64,000 nt of DNA from Lentibacillus jeotgali (GTDB taxonomy: Bacteria; Bacillota; Bacilli; Bacillales; Amphibacillaceae): contig NZ_AGAV01000014.1 in NCBI RefSeq assembly GCF_000224785.1, positions 124,001-188,000 of the forward strand. Reading direction: 5' to 3'. The notes under the pieces were generated by a model. The model worked only from the letters and a program-made list of their open reading frames with translations, searched no databases and was not told the DNA's origin. Below are positions 18,785 to 27,981 of this stretch, one piece after another. A program made the position numbers and the translations under genes. The number at the start of each line of letters is the position of its first letter. The first letter of the stretch is position 1.

Positions 18785-19645
18785 ATGAATAAACGATTAA
18801 TGCTTCTGATCGTTATACCTTTAATCAGTACAAGCCTGTTGTTAATACTCCTATGGCGAATGGACACTGCCCCTGCAATTACTTATTTTCCGGAAGATGA
18901 ACAAACTAGGTTTGAAGAGACCGGCACAATACTTGAAATGATTTCGGAAAATACGAGGGATTCCTATAACATGGCTTGGACGAGCACTTCAGTAAGTGAA
19001 CAGGAATTATACTTGCGACAGGATGCCTCGCTTCTGTTTAATAACGGCCAGTTACTCGGGGTTCGGAGCAAATGGAAAGAAAACACCGACACCATCCGGA
19101 TCGAAGAGAAGTTTAGTGCAGAAGACAGCAATTACTTTCAGGCGATATCATTTCACCACGGGGAAGTGCATTATCCGGATGATGAAATCAAAAGTATCCA
19201 CCATATGACATATGATCAGCTATATGTCATTGATTCACCAAGCACTGTCCTTGAGTCATTCAAAACGCCAGAAACAGACTTTGAACAAGAATGGGCCCGA
19301 CTGCTGGATCATACAACAGAGCAGCAGCTTGTCTATAATTGGAAACGGCTGATGGCGCATTTTGACATTAACGAAGATGCCTACTATAAAATACCACTCA
19401 CAGATTTATACAAATATAACACCAAACCTCTGCCTTCACTCACGCAAAAGCAAACAAATCAGATCATGGGCCAGCTGTGGGAAGGAATTTATAAAAACTA
19501 CGTCCTGAATGTTAAAAACCTGCGGGGCAAAACAGTGAAAAGTTATATACCCTTAATATTGTTTGATAAGCGAAGTGAGCATTTAATGGTCCTGTTTGAA
19601 TGGAATGGAGAAAAAGAAAGACTTATACAGCAATATCCGGATTAA
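18785..19645 (+). CDS. Hypothetical membrane-anchored extracytoplasmic protein
   Basis: I do not recognise this 286-residue protein. It begins with MNKRLMLLIVIPLISTSLLLILLW, a single hydrophobic anchor or uncleaved signal. The rest is hydrophilic and rich in aromatic and acidic residues, so most of it should lie outside the membrane. The ATG at 18785 follows AAAGGATGG by 8 bases. It diverges from the germination gene and ends at a terminator shared with gluP. A link with sporulation is suggested only by the neighbour. Confidence 0.75.
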   Translation: MNKRLMLLIVIPLISTSLLLILLWRMDTAPAITYFPEDEQTRFEETGTILEMISENTRDSYNMAWTSTSVSEQELYLRQDASLLFNNGQLLGVRSKWKENTDTIRIEEKFSAEDSNYFQAISFHHGEVHYPDDEIKSIHHMTYDQLYVIDSPSTVLESFKTPETDFEQEWARLLDHTTEQQLVYNWKRLMAHFDINEDAYYKIPLTDLYKYNTKPLPSLTQKQTNQIMGQLWEGIYKNYVLNVKNLRGKTVKSYIPLILFDKRSEHLMVLFEWNGEKERLIQQYPD

Positions 19646-19662
19646 TTCTGATAGTCCAATTA

Positions 19663-19704
19663 AAAACGCCCCATTCTGTCCACTAAAGCAGAACGGGGCT
19701 ATTT
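19663..19704. terminator. Terminator between 18785 gene and gluP
   Basis: GCCCC-ATTCTG pairs with CAGAACGGGGC with one mismatch. A tracts lie before it and TATTT after it, so it can act in both directions. Confidence 0.75.
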
Positions 19705-19706
19705 CA

Positions 19707-21269
19707 TCAGTCAATCACCCGGTTGCCAGTTATCTGCTCATATAAATTCGCGATATCCTCATTGCCAGGCTCCAGTTCATAGGCTTTTTTGATGTGCGTT
19801 GATGCCTTTTCTTCCGCACCGTTATTGCCATATAAAATAGCCAAATTATAATGTGCCCTGGAAAAGCTACTATTAAGTTCAACCGATTTTTCCAAATCTG
19901 TTATCGCTTTGTCTATACTGTTCAGTTGAATATAAGCATACGACCGCTGAAACAGCAAATGACTTTCCAATTCATCCTCAATTTGTCCCGAACTCTGCAA
20001 TCCTTTAGCTGCGGTACTAACTGCGTCTTCATATTGTTCATCCATTATTAACTGCTCTGTCTTCATTAACAAATAGGAAGGGCTGCTTTTGTTATGGTCC
20101 ATACCGTAAATCACCAGCCCAAGAACGATCAGCATATATAAAATGACAGCAGCTAATTGAATAGGCCTATTCTTTTTCTTAGGCAAAAACAAAATGGCTG
20201 ATGCAATAAATCCTGTAATTAAACCACCCATATGCGCACCATTATCAACCTGGGGGACACTTAGCCCAAACACAATATTAATTCCGATTATAAACAATAG
20301 ATTCATGCCCATTGTCTGGAAAAAGATTCTTCTATGTATGCACCCGAAAAACAACAGGGCTCCAAATAAGCCAAACAGCGCTCCGGAAGCCCCTGCTGAA
20401 ACATTTGTTGTAAAGGCGAAGCTTGCCAGACCGCCCCCAATCCCAGCCAGAAAGTAAATAATCAGAAACCTGAGTGATCCATAGATCCGCTCCACGACCG
20501 TTCCCAGGTAGTAAACAGCCAGCATGTTCATTAATAAGTGCAGGATTCCGATATGCAGAAACATGGAGGCCACAATGCGCCACCATTCACCATCCTCAAT
20601 AATCGCCGGGTTATATTTTGCCCCGAATTCGATTAATGTTTCAGTTGACGTGCTATTGCCGTTCAACTCCAGCAGCAAAAACATAAAAATATTAACAGTC
20701 AGCAGAAAATAGGTCAGAAAAGGCTTCCCGTATGAGAAAATCTCCTCGAATTCCTTTTCCTTCTGTTTCAGCTGCTTGGCTAATCTTCTTCTGCAAGTGT
20801 GAATAGCCTTTTCTTTATCATCTACAGAAATATTTTCAGCAGGCAGCCGGAATGTTGTCCCGACAGCATCGCGAAATCTTGCCAGTTCTTGCTCTTTTTC
20901 ATCAGCTGATAAATAATACACGTTCATTTTGATCGGGTTTTTTTCTTTTAACTGCATCGGTTTTCTCAGAATATCCCAGTCGTCAACCGGGGCGTATTCA
21001 GCAATATAAACGTTATGTATTTCGGCATGCTTCCCCCGTAAATGACGCTTCAGAGCTTTTGTTTTCTGAAAAACCTGGCCTATATCTTTCTTTAAATGGT
21101 TCTTCCAGTCAAAACCGCCATGGAACAAACGGATAACATGTGATGTTTTGCTTTCGCGCTTCTCCAGCCACAATTCATCATCTTGATTCATATGTATGAG
21201 CTCAAAGCCATCTGTGTCCATCAGATGCCAGGCCAATCGATATAGTGTGTAGCCCTCATCCAGATACAT
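19707..21269 (-). CDS. gluP: Rhomboid intramembrane serine protease GluP
   Basis: A 520-residue rhomboid with a cytoplasmic N-domain (1-180), a membrane core with about seven segments and C-terminal TPR repeats (about 400-515). The catalytic Ser295 is in GASG and His346 is in NGAHMGG; the WWR loop at 229-231 is conserved. B. subtilis GluP (YqgP) cleaves the MgtE magnesium transporter and helps FtsH. The start is the ATG at 21269. Confidence 0.94.
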   Translation of the reverse strand: MYLDEGYTLYRLAWHLMDTDGFELIHMNQDDELWLEKRESKTSHVIRLFHGGFDWKNHLKKDIGQVFQKTKALKRHLRGKHAEIHNVYIAEYAPVDDWDILRKPMQLKEKNPIKMNVYYLSADEKEQELARFRDAVGTTFRLPAENISVDDKEKAIHTCRRRLAKQLKQKEKEFEEIFSYGKPFLTYFLLTVNIFMFLLLELNGNSTSTETLIEFGAKYNPAIIEDGEWWRIVASMFLHIGILHLLMNMLAVYYLGTVVERIYGSLRFLIIYFLAGIGGGLASFAFTTNVSAGASGALFGLFGALLFFGCIHRRIFFQTMGMNLLFIIGINIVFGLSVPQVDNGAHMGGLITGFIASAILFLPKKKNRPIQLAAVILYMLIVLGLVIYGMDHNKSSPSYLLMKTEQLIMDEQYEDAVSTAAKGLQSSGQIEDELESHLLFQRSYAYIQLNSIDKAITDLEKSVELNSSFSRAHYNLAILYGNNGAEEKASTHIKKAYELEPGNEDIANLYEQITGNRVID

Positions 21270-21325
21270 GCAGTTTCCCCCTCAAAGCCATGATACCAAA
21301 ATTAATCATATTTTTCTTCTGACAT

Positions 21326-21360
21326 AAAAAGAAGCTGTTGGATTAACAGCTTCTTAAAAC
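21326..21360 (-). terminator. Terminator of yqgO
   Basis: AAGAAGCTGTT pairs perfectly with AACAGCTTCTT. On the minus strand the stem is followed by a T run. Confidence 0.85.
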
Positions 21361-21363
21361 GAG

Positions 21364-21555
21364 TTATTTAACTGGCTGCTTCTGAAACAAAGCTGGCATT
21401 ATTTTCTCCCGGATGACTGGCATATTCATTGAAATCATGACTGCCGCACGGCGCAAAAAACTGATAGCGAGTAAGGTATTCATAATCCTGAACCGCCACC
21501 TGAAAATGACTGCAAAGATCGTCATAATTACCGTAAGTACTGTGAAGACTCTCAT
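21364..21555 (-). CDS. yqgO: Small membrane protein, YqgO-like
   Basis: A 63-residue protein beginning MRVFTVLTVIMTIFAVIFRWRF, one membrane segment followed by a basic stretch and a second amphipathic part. The ATG at 21555 has an AAGGGTG site upstream. Position between gluP and yqgN matches yqgO, and the RRRFR-like and MPVIREK features agree with it as I recall that family. Function unknown. Confidence 0.6.
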   Translation of the reverse strand: MRVFTVLTVIMTIFAVIFRWRFRIMNTLLAISFLRRAAVMISMNMPVIREKIMPALFQKQPVK

Positions 21556-21619
21556 TCCTGACACCCTTTTCTTATGTTGTGACAGTAATAGTTATCTGCC
21601 ATTCATGTGAAATTATGCA

Positions 21620-22633
21620 TCAGGACCCGATATATCGGTCATAAAAAGTACGTGCCAGAACAGGGTCTTCTGTTCCCTGGACAAGGACACGCCCGTCTTT
21701 GAACAAGACAAAATGAATGCCATCCTCTAAAGCAGCCTTTAATAAAAATGGTGTCCGTTTGATATTGGCAACCTGCCCTAACTTACTTTCCCATTGTTCC
21801 AGATTCATGCCGGCCTTACGGTGTATCTGAACTGTACCCCTTCCGCATAATACTGTTTCTTCATTTTGCGCTATTTTTTGCAATGCAGGAAATTCATGGT
21901 TCAGGCATACCGGGCATTCCGGGTCGGGAGTAGTAAGTTTCATATCATAATGATGATTATGCCAGACATCAAGTGTTTTTAGTGTTTGTCGCAATGCTTG
22001 CTGATTGCCGGTTAAATATTTTAATGTCTCCGTTACCTGCAAAGAGGATATCATATCAACTGCAGGCGATATAACGCCGACAGTGTCACAGGTCTGTCCG
22101 CCTCCTTCCCCTTCCTTTGTTATACATCTTAAACAGGGCGTTTGTCCCGGGATAAAAAACGCCGTCATCCCACGTGAACTGACAACACCCCCGTACGAAA
22201 ACGGAATACCGTATTTGAAACAGGCATCATTTAAAAGGTACCGGGTTGAAAAATTATCAGTGCCGTCAAGCACAACGTCTGCATCTTTAATTAGATCATC
22301 TATATTATCAACAGAAGCATTGCCTGTAATCGCTTCAATGATAATTTGGCTGTTCACCTTTTCCAATTTGTTTTTAGCTGCAGCGGCTTTAGGCAGCATA
22401 TGCTTCACATCTTCTTCATCAAATAGCATCTGCCGCTGTAGATTGCTCATCTCCACATAATCACGGTCAATCAGTATTAATTTTCCGATTCCTGCCCGTA
22501 CCAATTGGCTGCAGATAACCGTCCCAAGCGCTCCCGCACCTACAACAAGCACAGTGCTTCCCGACAAACACCGTTGTCCCTTTTCCCGGATCGGTTCGAA
22601 TAACATCTGTCTTGAATAACGTGTCAGATCCAC
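21620..22633 (-). CDS. ThiF/MoeB-type adenylyltransferase
   Basis: E1-like enzyme that adenylates the C-terminus of ThiS or MoaD before sulfur transfer. The 337 residues contain the nucleotide-binding GAGALG (32-37), IDRDYVEMSNLQRQ and VLDGTDNF. There are paired zinc cysteines CLRC and CPVC, and a Cys in QTCDTVG. The C-terminus carries a ThiS-like or rhodanese-like extension of about 80 residues without the usual rhodanese Cys loop. ThiF and MoeB cannot be told apart from this context. GTG start at 22633 after GGGAGG; one base after yqgN. Confidence 0.88.
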   Translation of the reverse strand: MDLTRYSRQMLFEPIREKGQRCLSGSTVLVVGAGALGTVICSQLVRAGIGKLILIDRDYVEMSNLQRQMLFDEEDVKHMLPKAAAAKNKLEKVNSQIIIEAITGNASVDNIDDLIKDADVVLDGTDNFSTRYLLNDACFKYGIPFSYGGVVSSRGMTAFFIPGQTPCLRCITKEGEGGGQTCDTVGVISPAVDMISSLQVTETLKYLTGNQQALRQTLKTLDVWHNHHYDMKLTTPDPECPVCLNHEFPALQKIAQNEETVLCGRGTVQIHRKAGMNLEQWESKLGQVANIKRTPFLLKAALEDGIHFVLFKDGRVLVQGTEDPVLARTFYDRYIGS

Positions 22634-22634
22634 T

Positions 22635-23204
22635 TTATAATCCTCCCTGCCTTAGAAAACCAGATTCTGTTATGACGTCATCCACTGGAATATCAAATGA
22701 TGCAGCCGGGATCTTATCAACGACTTGCATATTTGCAGCAAGTGACAGTTTTTTATTTGTAAAATCAGTCAAAAAACGATCATAATAGCCACCGCCAAAG
22801 CCGATCCGGTAACCCTGTTTGTCAAAAAGCAGCCCAGGAACAACGAGCAAATCAATATGATGTTTCGTTATTTTTTCGGTTTCCCGGGGTTTTGGTTCCT
22901 GTAGATTGTAATAAACGACTTCCAATTGATCATAACTGTTTATACGATAAAAATCCATCTTGCGTTCTTTGGGCAGGCATTTCGGAGCACAAATTTGTTT
23001 CCCATTCTCCCAGGCCTTTTCAATAATTAATTTCGTATTCCATTCAAACCCATGTGAAATGGTTATTCCGATGACAGAAGACTGTTTCCAGATTTCAGAT
23101 GTCAGCAGATTTTCTGCCAGTAATTGTTCGATATCGTTTCTTTCCGCAGCCGATAATGACTGAAGCTTCTCAATGATATCGCTTCGCAGTTCCGATTTAT
23201 CCAA
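22635..23204 (-). CDS. yqgN: 5-formyltetrahydrofolate cyclo-ligase
   Basis: Converts 5-formyl-THF to 5,10-methenyl-THF with ATP. The product is 189 residues, as in B. subtilis YqgN. The family signature LLVVPGLLFDKQGYRIGFGGG followed by YYDRFL is present; the start KSELRSDIIEKL is typical. I chose the TTG at 23204, six bases after GGGGGTGA. A longer reading to 23309 would cross the rpmG terminator. It is coupled to the ThiF/MoeB gene. Confidence 0.93.
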   Translation of the reverse strand: MDKSELRSDIIEKLQSLSAAERNDIEQLLAENLLTSEIWKQSSVIGITISHGFEWNTKLIIEKAWENGKQICAPKCLPKERKMDFYRINSYDQLEVVYYNLQEPKPRETEKITKHHIDLLVVPGLLFDKQGYRIGFGGGYYDRFLTDFTNKKLSLAANMQVVDKIPAASFDIPVDDVITESGFLRQGGL

Positions 23205-23250
23205 ATCTTCACCCCCGACTGCCATTATAAAGCATTGTTCAGTATAATAG

Positions 23251-23283
23251 AAAGCTCCTGCCAAAATTAATGGCAGGAGCTTT
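23251..23283 (-). terminator. Terminator after rpmG
   Basis: AAAGCTCCTGCCA pairs exactly with TGGCAGGAGCTTT around seven bases. It separates rpmG from yqgN. Confidence 0.85.
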
Positions 23284-23295
23284 CCCAAATCTTCG

Positions 23296-23445
23296 TTACT
23301 TCGTTTCACGATGCAATGTGTGTTTCTTTAATCGCGGGCTGTATTTCATAAGCTCCAAACGTTCAGGGTTTGTCCGCTTATTTTTTGTAGAAATATAGTT
23401 ACGGTCACCTGTTTCAGTACAGGCCAATGTAATATTTACGCGCAT
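23296..23445 (-). CDS. rpmG: 50S ribosomal protein L33 (zinc-independent type)
   Basis: A 49-residue L33 protein ([20 protein letters not shown]). It has only one Cys and lacks the paired CxxC motifs, so it is the C-minus form that does not need zinc. Bacillus species carry both forms and switch between them through Zur. The ATG at 23445 follows GGAGGGAAAG. Confidence 0.95.
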   Translation of the reverse strand: MRVNITLACTETGDRNYISTKNKRTNPERLELMKYSPRLKKHTLHRETK

Positions 23446-23627
23446 ATCTTTCCCTCCAAACAATAAATTGCTGTTGTTTATTAACATTTAATATCATTTT
23501 TCAGACCTTAACTATAATAGCAGATGTTCAGAGAATATTCAAGCTCGTAATCTGTAAAAATTTGACCATTTCGCTTTTCGACAATGTATGTTATAACTAT
23601 ATTGATACGTGAATGGAGGGGTGAAAC

Positions 23628-23861
23628 ATGCTGTATGCGATTGTTACCGTTATCGTCCTTGGAGTGGTACTGTTAATTCTGTCATTTTTCATGAACGATA
23701 AATTTGATGACCTTGAAAGTGAATTGGAACAACTATCAATATCAACGATGCAGGAAAATTATCAAATGAAGAAAAAAATAAAAACCCTTGAAGATGAAGT
23801 GCTGACAAATGATTTTTCTAAGGACACCATACATAAAAGCGATCATTACAATGAAAGATAG
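23628..23861 (+). CDS. Small membrane protein with coiled coil
   Basis: A 77-residue protein. Residues 1-22 form one membrane segment ([20 protein letters not shown]). The rest is a heptad-like coiled coil ([12 protein letters not shown] and [12 protein letters not shown]). A GGAGGGGTG site precedes the ATG. It lies 9 bp before the YqzC-like gene, so both probably share a transcript; it occupies the place of yqzD in B. subtilis. Function not known. Confidence 0.75.
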   Translation: MLYAIVTVIVLGVVLLILSFFMNDKFDDLESELEQLSISTMQENYQMKKKIKTLEDEVLTNDFSKDTIHKSDHYNER

Positions 23862-23870
23862 GAGAGCGTT

Positions 23871-24419
23871 ATGAAACAAATCATTCGTTCATTTGCATTT
23901 GGTCTGCTGACAGCCGGTATCGTACTGATTGGGGTATATTATGTCTCTGATGAACCTCTTCCGGAAGCTGAAAATATTCCTGCGGAGAAAATGATTGAAA
24001 TTGTTGAGTCAAAAGGTTATCATGTGCTGACAAATTCCGAATATATTTCTGTTTCTGTTGAGTCGGATAACAATGACAACAGTGAAGGAGATAATGAAAA
24101 CACTGACAATGAAGACCAGCAGCAGACATCTTCAGATGAATCAAATTCTGATGAGGGCAATGACAATAATAATGGGCAGGACAATAGCTCAGAAAACACT
24201 AATGAAAACTCACCAACAACCTATACACTAACTATAGAATCAGGTGTAGCACCCTCCGAAATCAGCCAGACATTGGAAGATAATGGTATTATCGATGATG
24301 CTGATGCGTTTACAGAGTATTTAGAGGATGAAGACTACAGCGAGCTGGTCCAGCTCGGTGAGTTTGAACTATCAAGTGATATGGACCGCTATGAAATTGC
24401 CGAAACCATTACTAATTAA
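23871..24419 (+). CDS. yqzC: YqzC-like membrane protein with YceG/MltG-like tail
   Basis: A 182-residue protein in three parts. Residues 1-26 form an N-terminal membrane anchor. Residues about 65-118 are a very acidic, Asn/Asp/Glu/Ser-rich linker. The C-terminal domain TLTIESGVAPSEISQTLEDNGI matches the LysM-like subdomain of YceG/MltG endolytic transglycosylases, without their catalytic domain. It may bind peptidoglycan. Next to pst, as yqzC is in B. subtilis. Confidence 0.7.
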   Translation: MKQIIRSFAFGLLTAGIVLIGVYYVSDEPLPEAENIPAEKMIEIVESKGYHVLTNSEYISVSVESDNNDNSEGDNENTDNEDQQQTSSDESNSDEGNDNNNGQDNSSENTNENSPTTYTLTIESGVAPSEISQTLEDNGIIDDADAFTEYLEDEDYSELVQLGEFELSSDMDRYEIAETITN

Positions 24420-24450
24420 GCTGTATTGCCAAGTGCAATACAGCTTTTTT
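24418..24450 (+). terminator. Terminator of yqzC-like gene
   Basis: AAGCTGTATTG pairs with CAATACAGCTT around a 7-base loop and is followed by T residues. Confidence 0.9.
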
Positions 24451-24462
24451 CATCTTTATTTC

Positions 24463-25119
24463 TCAATTTAATTTATACGATTTTCCTTTAACGAGATATA
24501 AAATACTTTCACCGATGTTCGTGATATGATCAGCAAACCGTTCGATGTAGCGTGCACTAAATGCCATTTGCATGACATATTGGATTTTCTCAGGATTTGT
24601 TGCGGTCTCCGATAATAAATCACGGACAATAAGTTCATATAGTTGATCGACCTCGTCATCCATATCTGATAATTTTCCGGCAATAGAAATGTCCTCATAT
24701 TGGAACGCCCTCATCGCGGTTTTATTCATATTAATTGCCATATCTCTCATTTCCTTAATGCACGGGTGGATGGTCAGCCGGTGGCCCTCACCCAGATGAA
24801 TTGTGGATTTTGCAATATTTTTGGCATTATCAGCCATACGTTCGATATCCGCTGTGACTTGCAACGATATGACAAGCCTGCGCAAATCCGTTGCTACAGG
24901 CTGTTGTTTGGCGATCAGCAATATAGTCTGGTCATTAATTGTATGCTCCTGTTCATCGACAAGATCGTCCTTATCTATAACGTTATTTGCCAAGTCCAGA
25001 TCTTGATTAAACAATGCGTCAATTGCTTCACACAAGGCATCAACCGCCGAATTCGACAGTGCGATGATATCTTCTTTAATGTGATTCAAATCGGCCTCAA
25101 ATTGCTCTCTCCCCGCCAT
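24463..25119 (-). CDS. phoU: Phosphate signalling protein PhoU
   Basis: A 218-residue protein with two PhoU helical bundles. Each has the metal-binding E/DxxxD-type pattern (ADIERMADNAKNIAKS and ARYIERFADHITNIGES). PhoU links the Pst transporter to PhoR-type signalling and dampens phosphate uptake. It is last in the pst operon. B. subtilis lacks a classical phoU, so the arrangement here is more like other Bacillaceae. Confidence 0.95.
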   Translation of the reverse strand: MAGREQFEADLNHIKEDIIALSNSAVDALCEAIDALFNQDLDLANNVIDKDDLVDEQEHTINDQTILLIAKQQPVATDLRRLVISLQVTADIERMADNAKNIAKSTIHLGEGHRLTIHPCIKEMRDMAINMNKTAMRAFQYEDISIAGKLSDMDDEVDQLYELIVRDLLSETATNPEKIQYVMQMAFSARYIERFADHITNIGESILYLVKGKSYKLN

Positions 25120-25139
25120 CAGTATCCTCCTTTGTAAGG

Positions 25140-25961
25140 TCAGCCGAACCGGCCGGTAATATAGTCTTCTGTACGCTTATCATCAGGATTGGAAAAAAGT
25201 TTATCAGTGTTATTATATTCAATCACTTCACCGTTCAGGAAAAAGGCTGTTTTATCCGAAATTCTTGCAGCCTGCTGCATGTTGTGTGTCACAATCGCAA
25301 TACTATAATCTTTCTTCAGGGTCTGGACCAGTTCCTCAATCTTTGTGGTGGAAATAGGATCCAGAGCGGATGTCGGTTCATCCATCAGAATCACATCAGG
25401 TTCAATAGCTAGACACCTAGCAATGCAAAGTCTCTGTTGTTGTCCGCCTGATAAACCAAACGCATTCTCATTCAACCGATCTTTCACTTCATCCCATAAT
25501 GCTGCACCGCGAAGGCTTTTTTCAACAATTTCATTAAGGATGGATTTCTTTTTGATCCCATGCGTTTTTGGACCATACACAACATTTTCGTATATTGATT
25601 TCGGGAAAGGGTTTGGATTTTGAAAAACCATCCCGACATCAGTTCTTAAATCCTCCACTTTGTATTTGGGGCTGAAGATGTCTTTCTCCTTATATTCAAT
25701 GCTTCCGCTCATTTTCACAGAAGGTACCAGTTCAACCATACGATTCAGTGATTTGATAAATGTTGATTTCCCGCAGCCTGATGGGCCAATAATCGCTGTT
25801 ACCTTATTTTCGGGAATCTCCATTTGTACCTCATAAAGAGCTTGATCGGTTCCATACCAGAGATTGAAATTCTCAATGGAGTAAATCGTCTTTGTCTTGC
25901 CTTTATCTGGTTCATTTGTATTGAAGATTGATATTTGTTGAGTCTTTGTTGCAGTTGCCAT
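25140..25961 (-). CDS. pstB: Phosphate ABC transporter ATP-binding protein
   Basis: ATPase of the high-affinity phosphate importer. The 273 residues include Walker [10 protein letters not shown] (59-67), the signature [13 protein letters not shown] and Walker [14 protein letters not shown] chose the ATG at 25961 after GGGAGG; the ATG at 25976 is part of that ribosome site. Only one pstB is present, whereas B. subtilis has pstBA and pstBB. Confidence 0.96.
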   Translation of the reverse strand: MATATKTQQISIFNTNEPDKGKTKTIYSIENFNLWYGTDQALYEVQMEIPENKVTAIIGPSGCGKSTFIKSLNRMVELVPSVKMSGSIEYKEKDIFSPKYKVEDLRTDVGMVFQNPNPFPKSIYENVVYGPKTHGIKKKSILNEIVEKSLRGAALWDEVKDRLNENAFGLSGGQQQRLCIARCLAIEPDVILMDEPTSALDPISTTKIEELVQTLKKDYSIAIVTHNMQQAARISDKTAFFLNGEVIEYNNTDKLFSNPDDKRTEDYITGRFG

Positions 25962-25975
25962 GCTATAACCTCCCA

Positions 25976-26854
25976 TTAATAACGTTTCGAAAATTTATTC
26001 CGTATGAGTACAGCAATCGAATTCATTAGCAATAACGCCAACAGCAGTATGATAATACCTGCAGAAGCAACGAGGTGGAATTCTTCCTGAGGTCTCCCTG
26101 TCCAGTTGAATATTTGAATCGGTAATACTGTGAAACTGGACCAGATATTTTCCGGCAGATAAGCAACAAATGATAATGCGCCAATCATCAACAACGGCGC
26201 TGTTTCCCCGATTGCTCTGGACAGTGCCAATATACCGCCGGTCAATATGCCTGGAATCGCTGCCGGCAGGACAACACGGCGGACGGTCTGCCATTTCGTA
26301 GCACCCATTGCATAAGATGCTTCATATTGGTCTTTAGGAATAGATCTTATCGCTTCTTGTGCAGCCACAACAATAATCGGCAGTATCAGCAGACTCATGG
26401 TCAATCCGCCCGCCATGACACTCCGGCCCATTTCCATCAGACGTACAAAAACCGTCAGACCCAGGAGTCCGAAGACAACAGATGGTACCCCCGCCAGATT
26501 CGATATATTCATGCGAATAAAACGTGTAAACTTATTTTCTCTTGCATATTCTTCAAGATAAATAGCAGTCCCTACTCCTAATATTAACGATATCGGGGCA
26601 GTGACAACCATCAGCCAAAGCGAACCGGCAATCGCCGCCTTTATACCGGATTCTTCAGGAAAACGGGACGCAAAACTTGTAAGAAATTCCCAATCTAAAT
26701 AAGCGATACCTTCCGAAAATATCCGGTAGAGCAAGACTGCCAGCACAACGATTCCAAATGCTGTCGCCAGGAAGAACAGCTGCCGCATTATCCGACTTTT
26801 GAGGATCCGTCTATTCATTCTGCGTTGAACTAATTGTTTATCAACCAGATTCAT
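25976..26854 (-). CDS. pstA: Phosphate ABC transporter permease PstA
   Basis: Inner-membrane permease of 292 residues with six membrane segments. The EAA loop ([22 protein letters not shown] is its region) contacts PstB. An AAGGAGG site precedes the ATG. It is 1 bp from pstC. Confidence 0.95.
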   Translation of the reverse strand: MNLVDKQLVQRRMNRRILKSRIMRQLFFLATAFGIVVLAVLLYRIFSEGIAYLDWEFLTSFASRFPEESGIKAAIAGSLWLMVVTAPISLILGVGTAIYLEEYARENKFTRFIRMNISNLAGVPSVVFGLLGLTVFVRLMEMGRSVMAGGLTMSLLILPIIVVAAQEAIRSIPKDQYEASYAMGATKWQTVRRVVLPAAIPGILTGGILALSRAIGETAPLLMIGALSFVAYLPENIWSSFTVLPIQIFNWTGRPQEEFHLVASAGIIILLLALLLMNSIAVLIRNKFSKRY

Positions 26855-26855
26855 A

Positions 26856-27782
26856 TCAGTAATCCTCCTTGAATCTACGGGAGATATATTGTGACAGGAG
26901 ATTCATCAGCAGTGTGAATATAAATAATGTCATCCCAACTGCATAGATGCTGTAATAAGTGGTCGAACCATAAGAAGCATCACCAAGTGTCACCTGGACT
27001 ATATACCCGGTCATTGTCTGTATCGATTCTGTTACATCAGCGGTGAGCTTAGGCGTAGAACCCGCTGCAACCGAAACAATCATGGTTTCACCGATGGCAC
27101 GTGATATACCCAGCACAAATGACGCAATAATGCCTGATAATGCTGCAGGTACAACGACTTTCAAGGCTACTTCAAGTCTGGTTGATCCTGTTGCCAAAGC
27201 GCCTTCCTTGATGGAATTAGGAACAGAACTCATGGCGTCTTCAGATAGCGAAGCAATCATTGGAATAATCATGACACCTACTATGATCCCCGGACTCAGT
27301 GCATTAAAAATAGGTAAATCAGAAATGAATGTCTGTAAGAGCGGCGTCACAAACGTCAGTGCAAAGAAACCATATACAATCGTCGGAATGCCTGCCAACA
27401 CTTCGAGGATTGGTTTGACAACTTTACGCACTTTTTCTGAGGCGAATTCACTCAGATAGATAGCTGATGCAAGTCCAATCGGGATCGCCACAATCATGGC
27501 AACTACAGTGATCAGCAGCGTTCCTGAGATTAACGGCAGAATACCATAACTTGCATTTTCCCCAAACGGCCACCATGTTGTTCCTGTTACAAAATCTATA
27601 AATGAGACACGACTAAAGAATGTTATCGTTTCTATCAGCAGTGTGAGGACAATGCCTATCGTTGTGAGTATCGATACAATGGCACACACCATAAAAAATA
27701 CGGGTGCTGCTTTTTCAGTAACAGCGAGCACAGATCGATTCGTTTTTTTTTCGTTCATCAATTCCTTAACGTTAACAGCCAT
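26856..27782 (-). CDS. pstC: Phosphate ABC transporter permease PstC
   Basis: Permease partner of PstA, 308 residues, six membrane segments and the EAA-type loop EGALATGSTRLEVALKVVVP. The ATG follows GAGGG. A 199-bp gap separates it from pstS, and a partial repeat element lies in the gap. Confidence 0.95.
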   Translation of the reverse strand: MAVNVKELMNEKKTNRSVLAVTEKAAPVFFMVCAIVSILTTIGIVLTLLIETITFFSRVSFIDFVTGTTWWPFGENASYGILPLISGTLLITVVAMIVAIPIGLASAIYLSEFASEKVRKVVKPILEVLAGIPTIVYGFFALTFVTPLLQTFISDLPIFNALSPGIIVGVMIIPMIASLSEDAMSSVPNSIKEGALATGSTRLEVALKVVVPAALSGIIASFVLGISRAIGETMIVSVAAGSTPKLTADVTESIQTMTGYIVQVTLGDASYGSTTYYSIYAVGMTLFIFTLLMNLLSQYISRRFKEDY

Positions 27783-27803
27783 ATTGGTATCCCTCTTTTA
27801 CAT

Positions 27804-27878
27804 AAAGTGAAACTTATCGGACATTTACGGACAATTATCCCCTGTTTTTCCGAAGATTAATGTCCATTACATGCGGAG
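27804..27878 (+). repeat. Family 1 repeat, truncated copy in the pst operon
   Basis: It begins with AAAGTGAAACTT, lacks the first hairpin, then continues ATCGGACATTTA, a hairpin with GGACA-TTATC arms, and CCATTACATGCGGAG. These blocks match the full copies at 47075 and 59486. Confidence 0.7.
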
Positions 27879-27981
27879 TTCACCTAATTGGTATGAATAT
27901 TAAGAAAAATACAGGAAAGTGAGGAAAGGTATAGTGATACACTTTCCTCACAATTCGTTTATGTCACGTTGATCATGCAGA

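Noticed and set aside
23205-23309. Longer N-terminus for 5-formyl-THF cyclo-ligase
   Set aside because: It would read through the rpmG terminator and has no ribosome site; the TTG at 23204 has one and gives the usual length.
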